Positions 8,049 through 16,415 of a stretch of DNA of 43,475 nt are shown here, one piece after another (within the stretch, counting starts at the first letter, position 1; each line of letters begins with the position of its first letter). Below the pieces are notes generated by a model, which was given only the letters and a program-made list of their open reading frames with translations, ran no database searches and was not told the DNA's origin. The DNA lies in the NCBI GenBank assembly GCA_024692715.1, contig JAILMH010000061.1:1-43475 (forward strand). Direction: 5' to 3'. The stretch is from Lachnospiraceae bacterium (GTDB taxonomy: Bacteria > Bacillota > Clostridia > Lachnospirales > Lachnospiraceae). The position numbers were made by a program, and so were the translations under genes.

Positions 8049-9110
8049 TTGGTAACGAAGATAGTAAAAGCATATGGTGATCATGAAAAGGATGAGGAGC
8101 TTATGAAGCTCGCTAAAGAGATAATCTGCAGCGGCGGTCTTGTGGGAATGCCTACGGAGACTGTGTACGGGCTTGCGGGAGATGCTCTTAATCCGGAATC
8201 ATCAAAAAAAATATATGCGGCGAAGGGACGCCCCTCTGATAATCCGCTCATTGTACATATTGCGGATATCGAAGCACTTGATAAGATCGTGGAAGAGGTT
8301 CCTGAGACGGCCAGAAGGCTCGCAGAGAAGTTTTGGCCTGGGCCATTGACAATGGTTATGCATAAGTCTGAGAAGGTGCCTTATGAGACCACAGGAGGCC
8401 TTGAGACGGTAGCTGTCAGAATGCCGGTAAATGAGATAGCGAGAGATTTCATAAGAAGTACTTCAGGATATATCGCAGCACCAAGTGCGAATAAGTCGGG
8501 ACGTCCGAGCTGTACCACAGCAGAGCATGTTTATGAGGATCTTAACGGTGAGATCCCTCTCATAATAGATGGAGGAGCCGTAGGAATCGGTATCGAGTCG
8601 ACTATCATTGATCTGACTTCAGAGACTCCGTGTCTTTTAAGGCCTGGATATGTGAATCTGGAAATGCTTGAAAGTGTACTCGGACATGTTGACGTGGACC
8701 CGTCTATCGGCGGGGTGATCTCGGCATCAGCCCATCCGAAGGCACCCGGAATGAAGTATAAGCATTATGCGCCAAAGGGAGAACTTTATATTGTAGAAGG
8801 TCCCGAAAAGCGCGTGATAGAGCGCATAAACAGCCTCGCTGCGGAGCATGAAGCAGCGGGAGAAAGAACAGCGGTTATTGCCACTGAGGAAACAAAGGAT
8901 TATTATAAATGCAGAGTCATTCGAAGTGTGGGTAAACGAAGTGATGAGATTTCTATTGCGCACAATCTCTTTGCAGTACTTCGCGAAATGGATGAACTCA
9001 ATGTTTCTACTATCTATACGGAGGCGTTTGATACGCCTGCTATGGGTATGGCGATCATGAACAGGCTCATCAGAGCTGCTGGTCATAAGATCATTAAAAC
9101 AGAGGATTGA
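8049..9110 (+). CDS. L-threonylcarbamoyladenylate synthase, Sua5 type
   Basis: This 353-residue enzyme uses threonine, bicarbonate and ATP to make threonylcarbamoyl-AMP, the donor for t6A37 in ANN-decoding tRNAs. The YrdC domain (about 10-205) shows PTETVYGLAGDA, KGRPSDNPLIVH and SANKSGRPSCTT. The extra C-terminal Sua5 domain follows the PGMKYKHYAP linker (about 235-353), so this is the long Sua5 form and not the short TsaC. The start is a TTG at 8049, chosen for its AGAAGG ribosome binding site eight bases upstream and for the family N-terminus. It follows the GH18 gene by 30 bases and is probably in the same operon. Confidence 0.93.
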   Translation: MVTKIVKAYGDHEKDEELMKLAKEIICSGGLVGMPTETVYGLAGDALNPESSKKIYAAKGRPSDNPLIVHIADIEALDKIVEEVPETARRLAEKFWPGPLTMVMHKSEKVPYETTGGLETVAVRMPVNEIARDFIRSTSGYIAAPSANKSGRPSCTTAEHVYEDLNGEIPLIIDGGAVGIGIESTIIDLTSETPCLLRPGYVNLEMLESVLGHVDVDPSIGGVISASAHPKAPGMKYKHYAPKGELYIVEGPEKRVIERINSLAAEHEAAGERTAVIATEETKDYYKCRVIRSVGKRSDEISIAHNLFAVLREMDELNVSTIYTEAFDTPAMGMAIMNRLIRAAGHKIIKTED

Positions 9111-9149
9111 TCAAAAGAGTAATCTAGGAAAAGGAAAGGTTTGTTTACA

Positions 9150-9587
9150 ATGAAGAAAATAGCTATTGGATGTGATCACGGCGGATTCGATCTTAAGAAT
9201 GCAGTAATTGCACACCTTAAAGAAAAAGGCTATGAGGTGAAGGATTACGGCACATACAGCAAGGAATCATGTGATTATCCGGAATTTGGCCATGCAGTAG
9301 GCAAGGCAGTTGCTTCCGGCGAAGCTGATCAGGGTATTGTAATCTGTACTACAGGAATAGGTATTTCAATTGCAGCAAATAAGATCAAGGGCATCAGAGC
9401 TGCGCTCTGCACAAACTCACTTTTAGCAGAGATGACAAGACTTCATAATGATGCTAATGTACTTGCACTTGGAGCTGGTATTGTCGGTGAAGGGCTGGCA
9501 ATGAATATTGTGGATACCTTCCTTACAACAGAATTTTCAGGGGAAGAGCGTCATGAGAGACGCATTAAAAAAATTGAGGAAGTATGA
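9150..9587 (+). CDS. rpiB: Ribose-5-phosphate isomerase B
   Basis: A 145-residue RpiB/LacAB-family enzyme that interconverts ribose 5-phosphate and ribulose 5-phosphate. Diagnostic features are IAIGCDHGGFDLK at the N-terminus, the DYPEFG motif, the active-site loop ICTTGIGISIAANK with the catalytic Cys, and RAALCTN. The ATG at 9150 lies ten bases after AAGGAAAGG; an in-frame TTG at 9141 is too close to that site. The stop overlaps the next gene's ATG by four bases (ATGA-type coupling). It complements the tkt/rpe operon at 26.9-29.3 kb. Confidence 0.95.
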   Translation: MKKIAIGCDHGGFDLKNAVIAHLKEKGYEVKDYGTYSKESCDYPEFGHAVGKAVASGEADQGIVICTTGIGISIAANKIKGIRAALCTNSLLAEMTRLHNDANVLALGAGIVGEGLAMNIVDTFLTTEFSGEERHERRIKKIEEV

Positions 9588-11002
9588 ATAAAAAATTAGC
9601 GAAATCACTGGTTATTTTTGCAGCAGCAGCTTCGTTAGCCGTTACTTCACTTACCAATACCAATGTTTTTGCAAAATCGACCTCCCAGAAGCTTAAAGAT
9701 GCAAAAGAAGCTCAGAAAGATGCGGAGGACGACGTAGAGGCGGCTAAGGATAAGGTTTCAGATCTCAAGGAGACCCAGAGCGGGCTTCAGTCGAATCTGA
9801 ATAATCTAAACAGCAAGCTCACAACAATTTCTGATACGATAGCTGCGATTGAGCAGCAGCAGGCTGATAAAGAGGCTGAGATCGAAGAGACAAAAGCTCA
9901 GCTCAAACAGGCCAAGGCGGATAAGAAGGCTCAGTACAATTTCATAAAGGCGAGGATTCGCACTATATATGAGCAGGGCAATGAGAGTTATCTCGCATTG
10001 CTCCTGGATACTACTGACTTTGCGGACTTTCTGAATCGTGCCACGTATGTTGAGCGTGTAAATCAGTATGACCAGGCCATGCTTGACAAGTATAAAGGGC
10101 TGGTAGACGAGACGAAAGAGCAGAAGGAAAAGCTTGAGGACGAGAAGGCTGAGCTTGATGCGCTTAAGGAAGATGCCAAGGCAGAGCAGGATAAAGTTCA
10201 GGAGCTTGTAAACAGCACTAAGAACTCCATCACTGCATATGCCGGAGAGATTTCCGCAGCTGAGGCAGCGGCCCTTGCATACGAGGCAAAGCTTGTTGCG
10301 GCAAAGAATACTGTAAGTTCTTTGAAGTCACAGCTCGCAGCAGAAGAAGAACTTGCCCGAAAATCACAGCAGATGGCAAAGAGAAGCCTTTCTGAGGTAA
10401 CGATAGGTGCAGGAGAGAGAGAACTTCTTGGCGCTATTATTCAGTGTGAGGCAGGCGGTGAGCCGTATGAAGGAAAGATCGCTGTTGGTGCGGTAATAAT
10501 GAACCGTGTAATGAGTGGTGCTTTTCCAAGCACTATTACCGGTGTTGTTTATCAGGCAAATCAGTTTGAACCGGTTGCCAGTGGACGTCTTGCAATAGTT
10601 CTTGCACAGGGAGCGAATGCTACATGTCTTAAGGCGGCAGATGCAGTTATGGCAGGTGCCAATAATATCGGAGAATGTTTATTCTTCCGTACTATCGTTC
10701 CGGGAATCAAGGGAACGATAATAGGTCACCATGTATTCTATCTGTATTGGACAGGAAAATATTCTGGATATGGAACAAAGGATGACTCTCTGAGTAACCC
10801 TTCAAGTGAAGCAACAGGTGCTCCTTCAAGTGCCAGTTCAGAAGCTTCAGAGGAATCAGAAGCATCTGAAAGTTCTGAAGAATCTTCTGAATCTTCTGAA
10901 GAGGAAAGCTCTGAGGAGTCCAGTGAAGAGGAAAGCTCATCATCAGAGGAGTCAAAGGATGACGATGATGACAGCAATGATGAAGATAGTGATAGTGATT
11001 AA
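9584..11002 (+). CDS. Secreted coiled-coil cell-wall hydrolase, SleB/CwlJ type
   Basis: A 472-residue protein with a signal peptide (1-30, ending NVFA-KS). A long coiled coil runs from about 32 to 265 and resembles the PcsB/CwlO N-terminal regulatory arm. A SleB/CwlJ hydrolase-2 domain follows at about 280-393 (LLGAIIQCEAGGEPYEGK, with Glu289 in the catalytic position, then AVGAVIMNRV and GHHVFY). The tail (about 400-472) is almost entirely Ser, Glu and Asp. Family members are lytic transglycosylase-like or amidase-type germination enzymes. The coiled-coil arm suggests vegetative use under FtsEX-like or mechanical control, which is inference. Its start overlaps rpiB by four bases. Confidence 0.85.
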   Translation: MNKKLAKSLVIFAAAASLAVTSLTNTNVFAKSTSQKLKDAKEAQKDAEDDVEAAKDKVSDLKETQSGLQSNLNNLNSKLTTISDTIAAIEQQQADKEAEIEETKAQLKQAKADKKAQYNFIKARIRTIYEQGNESYLALLLDTTDFADFLNRATYVERVNQYDQAMLDKYKGLVDETKEQKEKLEDEKAELDALKEDAKAEQDKVQELVNSTKNSITAYAGEISAAEAAALAYEAKLVAAKNTVSSLKSQLAAEEELARKSQQMAKRSLSEVTIGAGERELLGAIIQCEAGGEPYEGKIAVGAVIMNRVMSGAFPSTITGVVYQANQFEPVASGRLAIVLAQGANATCLKAADAVMAGANNIGECLFFRTIVPGIKGTIIGHHVFYLYWTGKYSGYGTKDDSLSNPSSEATGAPSSASSEASEESEASESSEESSESSEEESSEESSEEESSSSEESKDDDDDSNDEDSDSD

Positions 11003-11013
11003 ATAAGTTTTAT

Positions 11014-11046
11014 CAGAGGTCGGAAATTTGTTTCCGGCCTCTTTTT
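11014..11046 (+). terminator. Intrinsic terminator after the wall hydrolase
   Basis: AGAGG-CGGAAA / TTTCCG-CCTCT with a TTTG loop, followed by TTTTT. It ends the rpiB-hydrolase unit. Confidence 0.85.
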
Positions 11047-11077
11047 AAGTCAGATTGTAAAAAGAAAGAAGAGTAAA

Positions 11078-11521
11078 ATGATACAGGCAGCAATTATTGG
11101 TGGTTTGCTTTTATTGGCGATAATATTTATTGTTCAGGGTATAAAAGCATTAAATTATAATAAAATTCAAAAAGAAAACTGTACCTGTGTAGTTACAGGA
11201 AGAATAGTTGATTGGGAACGTGTTGAAAAAAGATATGAAATTGAACACAATAAAGTATTTATAACTTATAATCCTGTGTATGAATATGAATATAATGGAA
11301 ATAAGTATCGTAAAATAAGTATTTCCGGGATGCGTGAACCGGGAAATGTGGGACTTTCTGTTGCAATTCATCTAAATCCGTCTGAGCCTGATATGTATTA
11401 TGCAGATACGGATATGGAGAAGAAAGCTACGGAAAATGGTCCTGTCATTTTCTTGTTGATAGGTGGAGTGCTTGTTATTGCTGCAATTGTGGCCGGAGTG
11501 ATTTTGAGTTATATCATCTAA
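11078..11521 (+). CDS. DUF3592-like membrane protein
   Basis: A 147-residue protein with TM segments at both ends (about 5-24 and 122-145). A beta-rich domain between them carries CVVTGRIVDW, YNPVYEYEYNGNKY and a closing AIHLNPSEPDMYY. That layout, in which a soluble domain with a Y-x-P-V-x-E-Y strand and an N-P-x-x-P motif sits between two helices, matches DUF3592-type proteins of unknown function. An AAGAAGAG-type ribosome binding site precedes the ATG. It sits alone between two terminators. Confidence 0.6.
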   Translation: MIQAAIIGGLLLLAIIFIVQGIKALNYNKIQKENCTCVVTGRIVDWERVEKRYEIEHNKVFITYNPVYEYEYNGNKYRKISISGMREPGNVGLSVAIHLNPSEPDMYYADTDMEKKATENGPVIFLLIGGVLVIAAIVAGVILSYII

Positions 11522-11547
11522 AGCGCAGAAAGTATTATTTGTAAATA

Positions 11548-11590
11548 AAAAAAGAACGATATGGCATCGAAAGCCGTATCGTTCTTTTTG
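11548..11590. terminator. Bidirectional terminator
   Basis: AAAAAGAACGATA-GGC / GCC-TATCGTTCTTTTT is flanked by A- and T-runs on both strands. It is shared by the convergent DUF3592-like gene and the CxxC protein gene. Confidence 0.85.
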
Positions 11591-11603
11591 AGTTAAAGCT
11601 TAA

Positions 11604-11807
11604 TTACTGCTCATCAGGGATAGCGTTCATCTGAGCTACAAGATCGTCAGCGTTTACGCCGTGAACCATAGCAGCCTCTTCAACAGTCTCGCCCTGTGAT
11701 GCAGGACATCCGAGACAGTGCATTCCGATCTCCATAAGAAGCGGAGCAGCTGCCGGCTTAATTCTTAAAATATCTCCAATGGTAGTATCTTTAGTTACAA
11801 CACCCAT
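11604..11807 (-). CDS. DUF1858/HCP-associated redox-disulfide domain protein
   Basis: A 67-residue protein with the pattern [30 protein letters not shown], which is DUF1858. This small helical domain carries a CxxC pair and is often linked to hybrid-cluster protein and to sulfur or nitrosative redox. The start is the ATG at 11807, placed by a consensus AGGAGG eight bases upstream; a longer in-frame reading to 11864 lacks such a site. Acidic C-terminus. It is a stand-alone gene facing sigI, so its partner is not evident. Confidence 0.8.
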   Translation of the reverse strand: MGVVTKDTTIGDILRIKPAAAPLLMEIGMHCLGCPASQGETVEEAAMVHGVNADDLVAQMNAIPDEQ

Positions 11808-11970
11808 GATATGACCTCCTGTAAAAAAATTAAGTGTTACACAATTAATTATTGCTTGAATCATATCCTAACATAGATATGATGGTATGCGCAAGTGCTT
11901 ATGGCAACAGATTATTACACAAAAAACAGTACAATACGTCACGCAATGTTCAGTTTTTTTAGGGAGTGTG

Positions 11971-11981
11971 TATGCTATAAT
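11971..11981 (+). promoter_or_regulatory. Extended -10 element upstream of sigI
   Basis: TATGCTATAAT has a perfect TATAAT -10 with the TGn extension, 26 bases before the sigI ATG. No good -35 is present at the right distance. SigI genes are often autoregulated from a second promoter, which I could not identify. Confidence 0.5.
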
Positions 11982-12006
11982 TATATTTGAAAAGGAAGAA
12001 CGTAAA

Positions 12007-12732
12007 ATGATTATAGTCAATATAAATGATGAGGCCATCGAGGCGGCGAAGGATGAAAAAAGTCTCGAAAAGTTTATAAAGAAGCATGAACTGTTCATCC
12101 TGCGTGAGGCATTTCGAGTCACTAAGCGCTTTGTGTCTAAGTCAGATGATGAATGGTCTATTGCGCTGATCGCATTTCATCAGGCTGTAAAATCATATAC
12201 GCCTGAAAGAGGTAATTTTAAATCCTTTGCTGCATTGATCATTAAATCTCGATTAACAGATTATTACAGGACAGGAAAAAAATACTCCAATGAAATGAAT
12301 GTTGCTCCGGATACCTTTGATGGAGATCCGGAGGATGGGGATCCTGAGGCAGAGTTCAAGCTTTCAGTTGCCAGAGCCGGTGCTGTATCGCATGAGAACC
12401 CTGCGAAGGATGAAATAGAAGCCCTTAACAGTGTTTTTGCTGCTTATGGGTTTAGTTTTTATGACCTTTCCGGATGCAGTCCGAAAAAGGATAAGGCAAA
12501 AAGAGATTGTGCTAAAGCAGTGGCGGCGGTCCTTAGAGATGAGTCACTACTAAATGAACTTCAGACAAAGAAATTATTACCAATTGCTAAAATTATGAAT
12601 ATTACGGGACTGCCCCGAAAAATTATAGAGAATCATCGTAAGTATATAATAGCAGCAGTTGAGATTATGAACGGAGATTATCCGCTGGTACAGGAATATA
12701 TGAAATATATCAGAGAGGAGATGAGCCCATGA
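12007..12732 (+). CDS. sigI: RNA polymerase sigma factor SigI
   Basis: A 241-residue alternative sigma factor. The N-terminal sigma-2-like part has DDEWSIALIAFHQAVKSYTP and RGNFKSFAALIIKSRL, the SigI-type region 2. The C-terminal half has LPIAKIMNITGLPRKIIENHRKYIIA, the SigI-specific C-terminal DNA-binding helices. An acidic linker (about 95-125) lies between. In Bacillus, SigI acts in heat and envelope stress; in cellulolytic clostridia, several SigI copies control polysaccharide-degradation genes. The start is the ATG at 12007 with GGAAGA upstream; the upstream in-frame extension has no ribosome binding site and overlaps the promoter. The stop overlaps the next gene by four bases, the normal sigI-rsgI arrangement. 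Confidence 0.9.
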   Translation: MIIVNINDEAIEAAKDEKSLEKFIKKHELFILREAFRVTKRFVSKSDDEWSIALIAFHQAVKSYTPERGNFKSFAALIIKSRLTDYYRTGKKYSNEMNVAPDTFDGDPEDGDPEAEFKLSVARAGAVSHENPAKDEIEALNSVFAAYGFSFYDLSGCSPKKDKAKRDCAKAVAAVLRDESLLNELQTKKLLPIAKIMNITGLPRKIIENHRKYIIAAVEIMNGDYPLVQEYMKYIREEMSP

Positions 12733-13748
12733 AAGCGCTGGTAGTTGAAATTCGAGGCAAAAAGGCCGCTGTGCTTAAAGAAGATGGTACTGTGGATCTT
12801 ATTGCCAATGCTGGATATATGATAGGGCAGTCGGTTGAACTCTCTAAAGCAAGGAAACTTATTAGATTTTCTAAAGGTATTACGGCGGCAGCAGCGGCAG
12901 CGGCTGTGTTCATCACGGCAGGCAGCCTGTATGCTTATGCCTATGTGACACCTTACAGGACGATCACAGATACTGACAATGGAACAACTGTCGAATATAC
13001 AGTAAATCGCTTTGACAGAGTACTTTCTGTAAAAGCGAGCGGCAATGATGCGGATAAAATACAAAGCGAAATATCTTATCACAAATTTGCACCGGTTAAA
13101 GCAGTTCAGGAAGAGACAAGGAATAAGGTCTCTAAATTTATGGAGCAGAATAAGCAGATGGAACAGATTCCGGAGACGGATGACGGAAAGCTTGATGTTT
13201 CAGCTAATAAGGTGATAACAAAACCTTCGGACCCTGTGGAAGAAGTAGATGAAGACAGGACAGTGATCGAAGAACATAAGGATCTGAGAGATGCGGTTTC
13301 AGAAAACAAGCCTGCATCCGGAAAAGAAGATCTTAAGGGACGTGAGATCGAAAAGTCGAAGGATAAGATAAAAGATAATTTAAAAGAAGATAATAACACC
13401 TCACTTAAAAATAAGCAGGATACAGTATTGCCTGACAAGTCTTCGGAACTTCCGCAGTCCGAAGGCCTGGGGCAGCCTGCGCAGAATTTTGATACAAGTA
13501 ATACCGCGAGCGGGAACTCGGCAGAAGTACCGGAAGTAGAACCGCCTCAGGAAGTACAGGTGCCTCAGCAGGAGCCCAAGCCTCCGATTGAAGAAGTTAA
13601 TACGGAACCTGTAAAGACAACAGAACAGCCGGCTGCAGAGCCGGAAAGAACGGATATAAGTAACGGAGCACCCGATGAAGGAATGGGCGGTCCGGATTTT
13701 GGCAATGGAGGAGAAAATGGCGGCCCGGAGGGCGGCGCTCCTTTTTGA
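12729..13748 (+). CDS. rsgI: Anti-sigma-I factor RsgI-like transmembrane protein
   Basis: A 339-residue single-pass protein. The cytoplasmic N-terminus (1-50, MKALVVEIRGKKAAVLKEDG) is the RsgI domain that holds SigI. TM at about 51-72. The juxtamembrane external part, PYRTITDTDNGTTVEYTVNRFDRV (about 77-100), is the conserved RsgI external region that undergoes autoproteolysis at an Asn-Pro-like site in some homologues. The outer region (about 130-325) is Glu/Lys/Pro-rich and apparently disordered, ending in a Gly/Asn/Pro-rich tail (GGENGGPEGGAPF). No carbohydrate-binding module is present, unlike the sensory RsgIs of cellulolytic clostridia. It overlaps sigI by four bases. Confidence 0.85.
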   Translation: MKALVVEIRGKKAAVLKEDGTVDLIANAGYMIGQSVELSKARKLIRFSKGITAAAAAAAVFITAGSLYAYAYVTPYRTITDTDNGTTVEYTVNRFDRVLSVKASGNDADKIQSEISYHKFAPVKAVQEETRNKVSKFMEQNKQMEQIPETDDGKLDVSANKVITKPSDPVEEVDEDRTVIEEHKDLRDAVSENKPASGKEDLKGREIEKSKDKIKDNLKEDNNTSLKNKQDTVLPDKSSELPQSEGLGQPAQNFDTSNTASGNSAEVPEVEPPQEVQVPQQEPKPPIEEVNTEPVKTTEQPAAEPERTDISNGAPDEGMGGPDFGNGGENGGPEGGAPF

Positions 13749-13772
13749 AATGATCTGATATGATAAAAAATC

Positions 13773-13808
13773 AACCCCGAAGCCTTGTTTAAGGCCTCGG
13801 GGTTTTGT
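13773..13808. terminator. Bidirectional terminator between rsgI and the V-ATPase operon
   Basis: ACCCCGA-GCCTT / AAGGC-TCGGGGT with a GTTT loop, then TTTTG on the plus strand and TTGATTTTTT on the minus strand. It serves the two convergent transcription units. Confidence 0.85.
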
Positions 13809-13809
13809 T

Positions 13810-14286
13810 TTAGGTATATTTCTCGATTTCTCTGGTAAGCAATGGGAATTTGCCGCCATAGATAATATCGAGAAGCTTAGATAATGATTTAAGCGCTCCT
13901 GTCACATCCGCTGTCTTCAGTACGCCGTTTTCAATGGACTGTTCGAATTCATCGATATCAGTCACTTTCACAAAATCATCCGGATAGACTATTACATCAA
14001 CAAGAAGATCGCGAAAAACATAGGTGTCCTCTGCCTTGTCGTAGGTGTAGTCCACAATATCGCAATACCAGTAAACAAGCCTTTCACAGCTGTTGAGGAA
14101 TTTGCTGACTTTATAGCCTTCGTCCAGAAAATAACACGATAAGCCATGGGTGAAATTTTCCTTTGGGTGGAGTGTCTTCCACCTCGTGACGATGATCTTC
14201 TCGTCAATATAGAGAATTTCATCGTCATTTAGCGGAATGCACTCGTCCGGGATGATCCTTTTACGGTAAAGCGTTGGCTGTGACAT
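13810..14286 (-). CDS. DUF402 domain protein
   Basis: A 158-residue protein with the DUF402 pattern. WYCDIVDYTYDKAEDTYVF and DLLVDVIVYPDDFVKV are followed by DIDEFEQSIENG and a C-terminal helix pair. Characterised DUF402 proteins are small barrel-type nucleotide or RNA-end phosphatases (NTP/NDP hydrolases). The acidic D-x-D/E residues here are consistent with metal binding, but activity is not shown. It has an AGGAGG ribosome binding site and starts 17 bases after atpD, so it is the last gene of the V-ATPase transcript. Its link with the ATPase may be incidental. Confidence 0.75.
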   Translation of the reverse strand: MSQPTLYRKRIIPDECIPLNDDEILYIDEKIIVTRWKTLHPKENFTHGLSCYFLDEGYKVSKFLNSCERLVYWYCDIVDYTYDKAEDTYVFRDLLVDVIVYPDDFVKVTDIDEFEQSIENGVLKTADVTGALKSLSKLLDIIYGGKFPLLTREIEKYT

Positions 14287-14303
14287 GATAACCTCCTGAG
14301 TGG

Positions 14304-14987
14304 TTATGATACGTCAGCTGCGCGGGCAGCGGCTTTTTCTTCGTAATGATGAGCTTCTTCGAGCATCATATCCTTAACCTTCATCAAACGAATCTGACTG
14401 CTTCGTTCGTTCTCATCAAGCTTCATAGAAATATATTTAATGCTTTCCTGCATGTCAGGAATCATAACATGCTCAAGAGCGTTTACACGACGTCTTGTTT
14501 TTTCGATTTCGGAAGCCATCAGCTGGCAGGATTTTTCACTTTCTGCCAGCTTAAGCATCTCAGGAAGAACACTTGAAAGGCTCAGCACAGCGTCATCGAG
14601 ATCGCTTGAGGTGAAAGCGAGACCGTAAGAATAAATATCGTTCGGGTCGCTTGTTCTTGTCTGGTATTTGAATGTAGGAATGTTTACACTCATGACATTC
14701 TGATTACCAACCTCAAGGGAGACCTCTTGTTTCGGCGCCATGAAAGCCGCATTAACAGTTTCTTCGGTCATTGAAGAGCGTGCAAGCACGAAGTTTTTGT
14801 TGGCAGCTTTGATGCCTTCTTCAACCTTTTCTCTCAATGCCATGTTTTCGCGGACGAGAATGAGGAACTGACGCATCAGCTCATCTCGCTTATCCTTAAG
14901 GAGCTTATGGCCTCTGCGGGCATTTAAAAGTTTGCCCTTGAGACGGGTGAGCTCCATTCGGGTAGGGATCACATTTGTTGCAGCCAC
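14304..14987 (-). CDS. atpD: V-type ATP synthase subunit D
   Basis: A 227-residue central-shaft subunit. The N-terminus NVIPTRMELTRLKGKL with AKRGHKLLKDKRDEL-type sequence is diagnostic; long N- and C-terminal helices form the rotor coiled coil. The C-terminal region (EKTRRRVNALEHVMIP, about 165-180) is also conserved. It transmits rotation between the A3B3 head and the K ring. It follows atpB closely on the minus strand. Confidence 0.95.
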   Translation of the reverse strand: MAATNVIPTRMELTRLKGKLLNARRGHKLLKDKRDELMRQFLILVRENMALREKVEEGIKAANKNFVLARSSMTEETVNAAFMAPKQEVSLEVGNQNVMSVNIPTFKYQTRTSDPNDIYSYGLAFTSSDLDDAVLSLSSVLPEMLKLAESEKSCQLMASEIEKTRRRVNALEHVMIPDMQESIKYISMKLDENERSSQIRLMKVKDMMLEEAHHYEEKAAARAADVS

Positions 14988-14999
14988 AACATCACCCCC

Positions 15000-16412
15000 T
15001 TACTTAAGCTTCTCGGCAGCGGCAAGAGTCTTCTTTTCATCCTCAGGATCATAGTAATTATCCAGGAATTCGTCTTTGATACGTTTCAGCTCTGCCCTCG
15101 GAAGAATACGAAGGAGCTTCCAGCCTATGGCAAGAGTTTCCTCAATGGAACGGTCTGCCTTATAGCCCTGGCTTACATATTCCTTTTCGAAAGCGTCTGC
15201 AAACTGCGCATAGAGCTTATCAATATCAGTAAGAGCTGCCTCACCAAGGATCATCATGAGTTCCTTGGCGTCCTTGCCTCGGGCATACGCTGCAAAGAGC
15301 TGGTTCATGGTGTTGGCGTGATCTGCTCTGGTCTTTCCTTTACCGATACCTTTATCCTTCAGTCGTGAAAGTGAAGGGAGAACATCGATCGGAGGCTCAA
15401 CGCCCTTACGATAGAGTTCACGGGAAAGAATGATCTGACCCTCTGTGATATAACCTGTAAGGTCAGGGATCGGGTGAGTCTTATCATCCTCAGGCATGGT
15501 AAGGATAGGAATCATTGTGATAGATCCCTGCTTACCCTTCTGACGTCCTGCTCTTTCATAGAGTGACGCAAGGTCGGTGTACATGTATCCGGGATATCCA
15601 CGACGTCCCGGAACTTCCTTACGAGCTGCGGAGATCTCACGGAGTGAGTCAGCGTAGTTTGTAATATCAGTCATGATAACAAGTACATGCATTCCCTTTT
15701 CGAAAGCAAGATACTCAGCGGCTGTAAGAGCCATTCGCGGTGTTGCGATACGTTCTACGGCCGGGTCGTTTGCAAGGTTTACAAACAGAACTGTTCTGTC
15801 GATAGCTCCTGTTTCACGGAATGACTCTACGAAGAAGTTTGATTCCTCGAAAGTGATACCCATGGCAGCGAATACAACGGCGAAAGGTTCGTCTGTACCA
15901 CGCACCTTAGCCTGACGGGCTATCTGTGCGGCAAGCTCTGCATGTGGAAGACCTGAAGCAGAGAAGATAGGGAGCTTCTGTCCACGAACCAGTGTATTAA
16001 GTCCGTCGATAGCGGAAACACCGGTCTGAATGAACTCCTGCGGATAGCTTCGTGCAGCGGGGTTCATAGGAAGACCGTTGATATCACGACGCTCATCAGG
16101 GAGGATCTCAGGACCGCCGTCGATAGGGCGTCCCATTCCGTCGAATACTCGTGAGAGCATGTCTTCGGAAACTCCAAGCTCCATTGTGTGTCCAAGGAAG
16201 CGGACCTTTGATGACTCAAGGTTAATACCGGTAGAAGCCTCGTACAGCTGTACAAGAGCATTTCCACCATCGATCTCGAGAACTTTGCAGCGGCGTTTTT
16301 CACCGTTGGCAAGCTCGATCTCACCGAGTTCGTCGTACGTAACGCCTTCAACGCCACGTACGAGCATCAGAGGACCGGCTACTTCCTGTATGGTTCTATA
16401 TTCTTTTGGCAT
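15000..16412 (-). CDS. atpB: V-type ATP synthase subunit B
   Basis: A 470-residue non-catalytic regulatory nucleotide-binding subunit of the V1 head. It has the beta-barrel start [27 protein letters not shown], and the [20 protein letters not shown] segment in place of a Walker A motif, as expected for [30 protein letters not shown] is the Walker B/ARG-finger region (the conserved Arg lies in VPGRRGYPG). It ends with [12 protein letters not shown]. Its ATG is three bases after the atpA stop. Confidence 0.97.
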   Translation of the reverse strand: MPKEYRTIQEVAGPLMLVRGVEGVTYDELGEIELANGEKRRCKVLEIDGGNALVQLYEASTGINLESSKVRFLGHTMELGVSEDMLSRVFDGMGRPIDGGPEILPDERRDINGLPMNPAARSYPQEFIQTGVSAIDGLNTLVRGQKLPIFSASGLPHAELAAQIARQAKVRGTDEPFAVVFAAMGITFEESNFFVESFRETGAIDRTVLFVNLANDPAVERIATPRMALTAAEYLAFEKGMHVLVIMTDITNYADSLREISAARKEVPGRRGYPGYMYTDLASLYERAGRQKGKQGSITMIPILTMPEDDKTHPIPDLTGYITEGQIILSRELYRKGVEPPIDVLPSLSRLKDKGIGKGKTRADHANTMNQLFAAYARGKDAKELMMILGEAALTDIDKLYAQFADAFEKEYVSQGYKADRSIEETLAIGWKLLRILPRAELKRIKDEFLDNYYDPEDEKKTLAAAEKLK

Positions 16413-16415
16413 TTT

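Noticed and set aside
10707-10977. Open minus-strand readings opposite the end of the wall-hydrolase gene
   Set aside because: They mirror the Ser/Glu-rich tail codons, have no ribosome binding site and no homology pattern.
12678-13859. Minus-strand ORFs opposite rsgI
   Set aside because: Antisense to a well-supported RsgI gene with low-complexity, biased composition; shadows.
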